DNA of 64,000 nt from Hydractinia symbiolongicarpus. Lineage: Eukaryota > Cnidaria > Hydrozoa > Anthoathecata > Hydractiniidae. Of this stretch, positions 12,201 through 21,200 are shown one piece after another; the first letter of the stretch is position 1; each line of letters begins with the position of its first letter. The DNA lies in the NCBI RefSeq assembly GCF_029227915.1, contig NC_079887.1, positions 20,583,650 through 20,647,649 on the forward strand. The letters run 5' to 3'. The notes beneath the pieces are model-generated. The model made no database searches, had not been told where the DNA came from, and was given only the letters and a program-made list of their open reading frames with translations. Position numbers and translations under genes: made by a program.

Positions 12201-15200
12201 TTTTGTCGAGAGTAAATTCTTCTTATCACGTCCTGTACCACGTATAAATTTTCTCGAACCACTACTACAGCAACTTGAACCAATCAGAACCAAATGAACG
12301 TTGGTTGGAGAACACGAGACAAATAAATTGCCTCACTACAGCATAGAACGACGGGAATACCAAGATTACAGCACGTCGAAATGTGGATACAACGGAGATA
12401 ACGTCACCAAGACTACGGCAGCTTGAACCAATCAGAACCAAATGAACGTTGGTTGGAGAACACGAGACAGACAAATTGCCTCACTACAGCATAGAACGAC
12501 GGGAATACCAAGATTGCAGCACGTCGAAATGTGGATATGACGGAGATAACGTCACCAAGACTACAGCAGCTTGAACCAAGCAGAACCAAATGAACGTTGG
12601 TTGGAGAACACGAGACAAACAAATTGCCTCACTACAGCACAGGACGACGGGAATACCAAGATTGCAGCACGTCGAAATGGGGATATGACGGAGATAACGT
12701 CACCAAATCTGCAGCAGCTTCAACCAAGTAGAACCAAATGAACGTTGGTTGGAGAACACGAGACAAACAAATTGCCTCACTACAGCACAGAACGACGGGA
12801 ATACCAAGATTGCAGCACGTCGAAATGTGGATATGACGGAGATAACGTCACCAAGACCACAACAGCTTGAGCCAAGCAGAACCAAATAAGCGTTGGTTAA
12901 AGAACACGAGACAAACAAATTGCCTCACTACAGCACAGGACGACGGGAATGACAAGATTGCAGCACGTCTAAATGTGGATATGACGGAGATAACGTCACC
13001 AAGACTACAGCAGCTTGAACCAAGAAGAACCAAATGAACGTTGGTTAAAGAACACGAGACAAACAAATTGCCTCACTACAGCACAGGACGACGGGAATAA
13101 CAAGATTGCAGCACGTCGAAATGTGGATATGACGGAGATAACGTCACCAAGACTACAGCAGCTTGAACCAAGCAGAACCAAATGAACGTTGGTTGGGGAA
13201 CACGAGACAAAGAATTGCCTCACAACAGCACAGGACGACGGGAATACCAAGATTACAGCACGTCGAAATGTGGATACAACGGAGATAACGTCACCAAGAC
13301 TACAGCAGCTTGAACCAAGCAGAACAAAAAGAACGTTGGTTGGAGAACACGAGACAAACAAATTGCCTCACTACAGCACAGGACGACGGGAATACCAAGA
13401 TTACAGCACGTCGAAGTGTGGATATGAAGGAGATAAGGTGACGTCACCAAGACTACAGCAGCTTGAACCAAGCAGAACAAAAAGAACGACTCTTTCAGCA
13501 TCATTGTAATGATTGGCTAAAAAGAAATGAATGGGCGTGGAACCAGTATGAAAAATCAAAGCTTCATGCTGACGAAAACACAAATGCTCTGTTGAGAGAT
13601 GACGCTCTTGGATTCACAACTCCTAAATCATCAAAGTTCCCCGTTGTTGATCGGGCAACTACCAGCCTAAAAGCTGATGTTATTATTCACCCGAAGTCAG
13701 TTGGAAAGTCGCATAGATCGCACAGATCGCCCTCGACACGTTCGAAAGAGACAAGATCTTCAGGTCGTTCGCAAGTATCTTCCTTGCGTAGTCGTGCTGC
13801 GGATCAAAAGGCTGAGTTAGCGCAACTGAAGACAAAGGCGTCATTTTTAGAAGCAAAACTGGAAGCTGAAGCAAGCATGAAAAGATTGGAGCTTAAAGAG
13901 CAGGTTGCTTTGGCAGAAGCAAAACTCAGCATATATGAAGAAGCCAAGGACGAAGATGAAAAAAGTCATTTCTCAAGACCATTGGACACGGATGATGAAC
14001 AAATCCGCTCATATGCGAAGTGCCAATCTTGGGTGAATAATGGTTGTATAGGTGTCATTGGCTCCGGTTATGAAGGCGCTAGAAGTCATCCAAAGTTGGT
14101 AAAGAAAATTCCCAAATTTCTTCCTGATGTGCCACAAAACACCGCACAACCGCAAGTGGTCGATAATTCAGTTGATGTTAACAAAGACTGGAACATTAAC
14201 AATGAGCAGGAATCTCTAAACCCATTTGGAAATAACACAGAAAGGGTGTTATGCGAATTACTGCTACAGCAAAGTGCACCAGACATCAAAATTGACCCAT
14301 TTGATGGAAATGTGCTTGACTTCCAATACTTCATGACCACATTTGAAGCAGTTGTTGAGACCAAGATCAAAAGTAATAAAGGTCGATTGACTCGCCTGAT
14401 CAATTACACAACTGGTGAGCCAAAAGAATTGATCAAAAGCTGTATATATGATACATCAGAACATTGCTACTCAAGAGCAAAGGATCTTCTGAAGAAAACC
14501 TACGGTGATCAATTCAGAATTGCAAATGCCTACAGAAAGGAGCTCAGAGAATGGCCCACTCTCCGTGCTGGTGATTCTGAAGCGTTCAGAAAGTTCTATA
14601 CGTTCCTCATAAAATGCTACGGTGGTTTGGAGAGACAAATAAAAAGCGAATTAACATCTCCAGAAGTCCTCAGACAACTTCAATCAAAGCTCCCACAAGC
14701 CTTGCAACAAAGATGGAATCGGACGGTTCTCAACGTCCGTCGGAAAAACCATCACGAAGCGGAGCTGAGGGATTTTGTTGACTTCATGGAGCAAGAGACA
14801 ACGCTTGAAAATGATCCTCTCTACTCTAGAGAAGCCATCAGTGAATTGAAGAATAAAAAGGATAATGACGTGAAAAACAAGAAAGATCCACCCAAACTTG
14901 AAACAAACCTGACGGGCGTCACCAGAGATTGTCTCTACTGTTCGAACAAACATAAATTGGAAGATTGTCGAAAAATAATGAAAATAGACGTAGAGGAAAG
15001 AAACAAATTTGTTTGGGAGAAGAAGCTTTGTTTCGCGTGTTTGGAACCAATTACCAGCAATCACCAAGCAAGAAATTGCGAAAACAAATTGTCTTGCAAG
15101 ACGTGCAAAAAGAGGCACCCAACCATTTTGCATGGTTTCATCCGACCAAAGAGGACCAACAAGAACGACAAGGAAAATAATGATAAAAAGGAAGGTGAGG

Positions 15201-18200
15201 AGCCTGAAATCTCAAATGCATTTGCAAGAACGAAGAAATCTGTTTGTTGCAAGACAGATAACAACGTAGAAATCATCAGCATGTCTGTAGTGCCTGTGGT
15301 GTTGTCGCATCCAAAGTCTGCTGAGTCAATCACCACCTATGCTATGTTGGATAATTGCAGTCAGGGTACGTTCATAACCGATGAAATCGTTCATCGCTTG
15401 AATTTAACCGGTATTTCGTCGACGATCGTCGTGAAGACTCTCACAAGCGAGAGTCGTGAAGATTCTTGTCTAATAACCGGTTTGATGGTAGAGCCCATTA
15501 CACGAGATTTCAAAGTAACAATACAGAGTTGTTACAGTAGAAGACATCTTCCAATAGATCCCATGGAAATACCTACTCCCGAGAAAGTTGCTGAATGGCC
15601 TCATTTGCGACATATAAAGCATTCCTTTCACAAATACGATCCTGGAATACCGATTGGTTTGCTTATTGGAGCCAATTGCCCACAAGCGCTAGAACCGATA
15701 AAGGTAATTCCATCCGATGGAAATGGACCATATGGGTTAAAAACAAGGTTGGGATGGAGTCTTGTCGGACCTTTGCTTCGTCGCAAAGGGGAGAAGCAGA
15801 AAATTCGATGCAACAGAATTGCTGTGAAAGATTCCTCCACTGACAAAGTTGCTGCACTTCACCTAATTCAACAAGATGAATTACGGGATGTAACAATTGA
15901 GGGGATGCTGAAAAGAATGTACGATGCTGATTTTTCAGAAATGAACGCATTCAAGAATATTAAAAGTGATTACGTATCCATTCACGACCAAAAATTTTTA
16001 TCACTAATGGAAAAGGAAGTAAAATTTGTAAATGGAAAATATCAACTCCCGCTGCCTTTAATAAACCAACTTCCATTTCCAAATAATAAATGTCAGGCCT
16101 TGGCAAGGCTGAAATGGATCAAGAAGAATCTTGAAAGTAATTCGATCTTCAAAGAGGATTACCTCACGTTCATGAACAACCTGACGACCCAAGGTTTCGC
16201 TGAGATGGTTCCAAAGCAGGAAGTTAAAGGGGAACCTGGTCATGTGTGGTATATTCCCCACCATGGAGTTTATCATCCGCGTAAGCCTGGGAAGATCAGA
16301 GTAGTATTTGATTGTACTGCTACATACAAAGGCGTCTCCCTGAACGGACGACTCATGCAAGGCCCAGATATGACAAATCTGCTAGTTGGAATTCTGTGTA
16401 GATTCCGTTTGGAACCAGTAGCGTTTATGGCGGATATCGAGTCCATGTTCTATCAGGTTAAGGTGCCGCCGAATCAACGGGATTATTTGCGATACCTTTG
16501 GTGGCCTGATGGGGATACCTCTAAAGATTTGGTAGATCATCGCATGACTGTCCATATATTCGGTGGAAATTCCTCCCCAAGTTGTTCCAACTATGCCCTG
16601 AAAAGAAGTGGAACAGACAACGAAAGTGAATTTGGTGAGGAGGCTGTGAAAGTTATTATGAAGGATTTTTATGTCGACGATCTTTTGAAATCCGTGAAAA
16701 GTATCGAAGAAGCCATCAAAATCATCAAATCAGCGATACAAATTTGCAGCAAAGGTGGCTTCCGCCTCACAAAGTTCATATCAAATAGCAGAGAGGTTAT
16801 CAATTCCATTCCTACTAAAGAACGCGCAAAGAACATAAAGTCCCTGGACTTGAAAAACGAATCGCTGCCGATCGAAAGGGCCCTCGGTGTTCATTGGTCG
16901 ATAGAGGACGACAAACTAGGTTTTCGCATAACTATGCAAGACAAACCTCTGTCGAAGAGAGGGGTGTTGGCTACCATAAGCTCAATTTATGACCCGCTTG
17001 GATTAGCAGCGCCGTTCTTGTTGAAGGGTAGAAAAATTATGCAAAATCTTTGCAAAGAAAAAACATCATGGGACGAAAAGATCTCTGAACCTCTTCGAAG
17101 CGCTTGGGAAAGATGGCGATTAGATATCGTCCTTCTTAAAAAACTGGAAGTTAACCGATGCGTCAAGCCACTTCATTTCAAAGAGATCGAGTCAACGTCC
17201 CTCCATCATTTTTCAGACGCATCCAATGAAGGTTACGGAACTGCTACGTATCTTCGCATCAGAGATGTAGAAGGAAACGTCAACTGCTGCTTACTCCTTG
17301 GAAAATCGAGAGTAGCTCCAATAAAGATGGTTTCAATACCAAGGTTGGAGTTGACAGCAGCAACTGTGGCCGTAAAGGTCGGAGTAATGTTGAAGCAAGA
17401 AATGCCTGCCGTAGACTACGAATGTTATTGGACAGACAGCAACGTAGTACTGGGTTATATTAATAACGAATCAAGACGTTTTCATATTTTTGTGGCAAAT
17501 AGAATTCAACAAATTCAAGAAAATACTTCGTTGGATCAATGGAATCACGTTCCTACCCATGAAAACCCAGCCGATGATGCCTCGAGAGGCATAAGTTTGA
17601 AACATGTAGAGAAGAGTAGTAGATGGTTCAAGGGACCTCAGTTTCTCTGGGAAGAAAGGGAAGCATGGCCAGCTGCCTACGATCCAGCGAAAAACAGTGT
17701 CACTGATGATCCCGAATTTAAACGTAGCGTTTCAGTATTTGTTTCAGCAACTGATTCTGGAATCTTATGTACATTCGAGAGAAGAATTTCCAGGCTACAG
17801 AAATGCATACGGGTCATGGCCTTGGTCGGTCGATTTATCGACATTCTGAAGATGAAAATAAAAGCCCCAAGTCATGGGATGACAAGAAGAAGCCAGAAGG
17901 CGAGTCCCCCAGTGCTGTGCGTTGAAGATCTTCAACGAGCCGAAAAATGTTTAATAAAATTAGTACAACAACAACACTTTGCCTCTGAAATTAAAGCTCT
18001 TGCTTCAAAGGAATGGAGACAAGATCGACGAAACGACAAAATTAAGAAGTCTGCTTTGAAAGAATGCAGCAAATTATACAAATTGAGTCCTTTCATTGAC
18101 GATGATGGAATTCTCAGAGTTGGTGGAAGATTGTGCAACATGGATGAAGCGTATCAATTCAAATATCCTGCTATTCTTCCCAAAGAAAGTTGGTTTTCCG

Positions 18201-21200
18201 AACTTGTGCTCCGATGGTGCCACGAAAACACTCACCATTCGGGGAGAGGAATAACATTGCAAGAAATTCAGCAACGTGGATATTGGATCATACACATCAA
18301 CTCAGCAGTACGACAGTTGATTCATCATTGTGTACGATGTAGAATATTGAGGGGAAGAGCTGGCCAGCAAGTCATGGCAGATTTACCCAAAGATCGAGTA
18401 GACGCATGCCCACCTTTCACATACTGCGCAGTGGATCTCTTTGGGCCATTGGTCATAAAACCATATCGAAAGTTTGTAAAAAGATATGGCTGCCTCTTTA
18501 CCTGTTTGGCGAGCAGAGCCGTCCATATTGAAGTTGTCAACACCTTGGAAACTGACTCCTTCATTCTAGCTTTGCGACGGTTTGTTGCTAGAAGAGGAAA
18601 CATTCGAACGATGAGAAGCGACAACGGCACTAACTTTGTCGGCACCGAGACCGAGTTCATAAAGGCATTAAAACAAATGGACAATGCGAAAGTTAAACAA
18701 TTCCTTCAAAGTGTTGGTTGTGATTGGATTCTCTGGAAGAGGAATACACCTGCTGCTTCGCACATGGGTGGAGTATGGGAGCGCCAGATTCGATCTGTGC
18801 GCGCAATATTAAAAGATCTTTTCAATCATAATGGCTCGCGTTTGAGTGAAGAATCGCTGCACACTATTTTAACAGAAGCAGAAAGTATCGTTAACTCTAG
18901 ACCTTTATGCGTCGAAGCAATCAGCGATGCAAACAGTGCAACACCAATTTCACCACTTGCTCTTCTAACGATGAAATCAAAGGTAGTTTTACCGCCTCCT
19001 GGTAATTTTGAAGAAGCGTCGTTATATTGCAGGAAACAGTGGAAAAGAGCTCAGTATGTGTTGGATATGTTCTGGAGACGATGGAAATGCGAATATCTGT
19101 GTTCACTACAGACACGAACAAAGTGGAATAAAAACGAACGAAATTTTGCTGCTGGTGATATAGTGATGGTGCAAAATGAGGATTGTGAAAGAGGACGGTG
19201 GCCACTGGCAAGAGTGGTGGCTGTAAAAACGAGTGCAGATGGAAAGGTTCGGAGTTGTAGCGTGAAGCTTGGTAGCCGTGCTGGTACAATATTGGATCGA
19301 CCAATCACGAAATTGATACAATTGTTAGAATATCGAATCCCCGACGAGGAGCCACAATTTTCAAGATGAACTTGAGGGGAGCCAGATGAAATGGCCCCTA
19401 TGGGATTTCGTTTAGAGACAATTATAGTTTGTGTGTTTGAGTTGTCCCTTGTGGTGCGCTAATGTCATTGTGTGTGTTAGTCGTGCGTATCGTAGCTGTG
19501 CAGTAATTGTTATGTTTTTGTGTCACTTTTGTGTATAAAAAGAGTTGTATTTTTGTGTAAAACAGTTGCTTAGCGTTGTGAACAGCGAGAACAGTTTACT
19601 ACGGATTTTGAGGATTTGTACTTTATTATTGGAAAGAAACTGTTGAATCTTACAAAATTCTGTCTTTTTATGTGAACCGAACAACAACGCGCAGTAACAT
19701 TATGGCTGGTTATTTCTTCCTTCTGTTGATAACTAAGTTACATTACAAGCTAGACATACGTTTACCAATGCTAAAATTTCTTCATGCTACACAACTCACT
19801 TCTTGTTGAGAACTACACATTCATTGGGCGATAACTATTTGACTTCTTATTTCAAGCACCAGAGGGTGTAATCTTGCCTTTTGGTACACACTCTTATACT
19901 CTTTATAGTTCCGGTCTGTATTTTACACGCTTTACACGCTACATAGTAATTTTTTCAGTTCTAACCTGCAGCAGTAAAATTGCTTTAAAATCACTTTAAA
20001 ATAAATTTGGTTAAATGCTTGTTCTTATAACTTCTTATAAATATTATTTGTTTTCTGTATCAAATAAGAGAACTTTTTTCATGTTTATTTCCAGAGACAA
20101 CATATGTCCAATTGATCACGAACCAATCACAGACAACACCGTGCACCGTGATCGATTTCAAGAACAGATTATCATGAAAATGAATTGTTATTGCATTAAC
20201 AGAGAAAGAGGATGTGAATGGCAAGGTATTGTTGCTGAAGCGGAGGTATGGACGTTTTTGTGTTCTTTTTATACACACCACACTAGGAAAAGTTCCCGCT
20301 TGCTTGAAAGGGTGATGACGCAGAGAAGATGAGGTGCTGTTGCTTACGACGCTTCATCGGTCGAGTACAATTAGGCAACTTCACATAAAATAAATAAGCA
20401 TCTCCAGCATTTAAAAATGATCATTGTCTCAGTGGTATTCTGCGACTTTTACGGTATGTGAAAATTTGCGAGGTTTAGTGAAGTCATTCAATCCAATCTT
20501 TTCTCTCCCGCATGATCCAAAACATAGAAACACCTCCTTATTACAGCGAAATTCTTTATAGCAGACACTCTCTATAACGAAACGGATGAAAGAAAAGTCA
20601 AACTGTCGTAACAAAACTTCTGTTTAGCAGAAGATTTACATACATTAAAAATTTTCCTCAGCGATAAGACAAATTTCTGTTTTTTTTAAAGAGAGAGTGC
20701 GTGCTCAAAATGATCCACACAAAATTTACTTAAATCCCTTTTTAGTAACAATTATTTTATCTCTTTTTTTAAATGTGATCAGTTTTTTTATCGAGCGAAT
20801 TTCTTTCTAGCGATAGTAAGTTGTTTTCTTAGGTTTTTAACTTTCAGAGCTCCACTTTTTTTTGCCCTGTAAACTTTTGATATTGCGGTGCTTCATCTAC
20901 ACTTGTTGGTCATACACTGCATTTGACGATTTCATTTAGGATCATCATTCGCTTTGTCCCTACAAACCTTCAAATTGTTGTTTCTGTCAACTGGAGATAA
21001 AAGAAAAGTCCACAGATGAACATCTCACACAGTGTCCAACATTAATTGAAGTGTTCAAAGACGGAGCGTGTTTTTTTCACAGCATAGGATGTCCTTTTCG
21101 GGTAAGCAATGGCCAAACACCTCGCGTTTTTTCCGTAAACGAAATATCTTTAATATCTTTAGGAAAAAAAATAGTTAAAAAAAATAGTTAAAAAAAAATA

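Larger units (their letters stand above)
4050..19699. mobile_element. Composite BEL/Pao element: two inverted copies, outer LTRs only, central tandem array
   Basis: From left to right: an LTR in minus orientation (4050-4362), a polypurine tract, a minus-strand Gag-Pol ORF (4380-10565), a 148-bp tandem array (about 10566-13486), a plus-strand Gag-Pol ORF lacking its 5' end (to 19369), a polypurine tract and a plus-orientation LTR (19387-19699). The arms 4050-10259 and 13487-19699 are inverted copies of 6210 and 6213 bp; the 3-bp difference is one extra Arg codon in the right copy. Neither copy has a 5' LTR, and no LTR sequence lies inside. The outermost bases are TG/CA, and TTATG flanks both sides. 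The simplest reading is integration of the whole as one unit with two identical U5 ends. Two independent insertions would not share one duplication. Confidence 0.85.
3286..20094 (+). other. TRAF coding intron 1 (16.8 kb) holding the BEL/Pao composite
   Basis: GT at 3286-3287 and AG at 20093-20094. The host part is 3286-4044 and 19705-20094, about 1.1 kb of AT-rich DNA with no gene. The remaining 15.65 kb is the inserted composite element. Without the insertion the intron would be of ordinary size for this locus. A CCCCAGGG-bearing repeat remnant lies at about 3371-3386. Confidence 0.85.

Noticed and set aside
10593-13509. Series of 69-codon minus-strand frames (and one 106-codon plus frame) across the array
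   Set aside because: They repeat every 148 bp, shift frame from unit to unit, and follow from repeat composition; no start context or family features.
4050-19699. Possibility that the inverted pair is a fold-back sequencing or assembly artefact
   Set aside because: The arms differ by about 1% including an indel, the centre is a same-direction array and not a mirror, and both flanks are distinct parts of one host intron with a matching 5-bp duplication.
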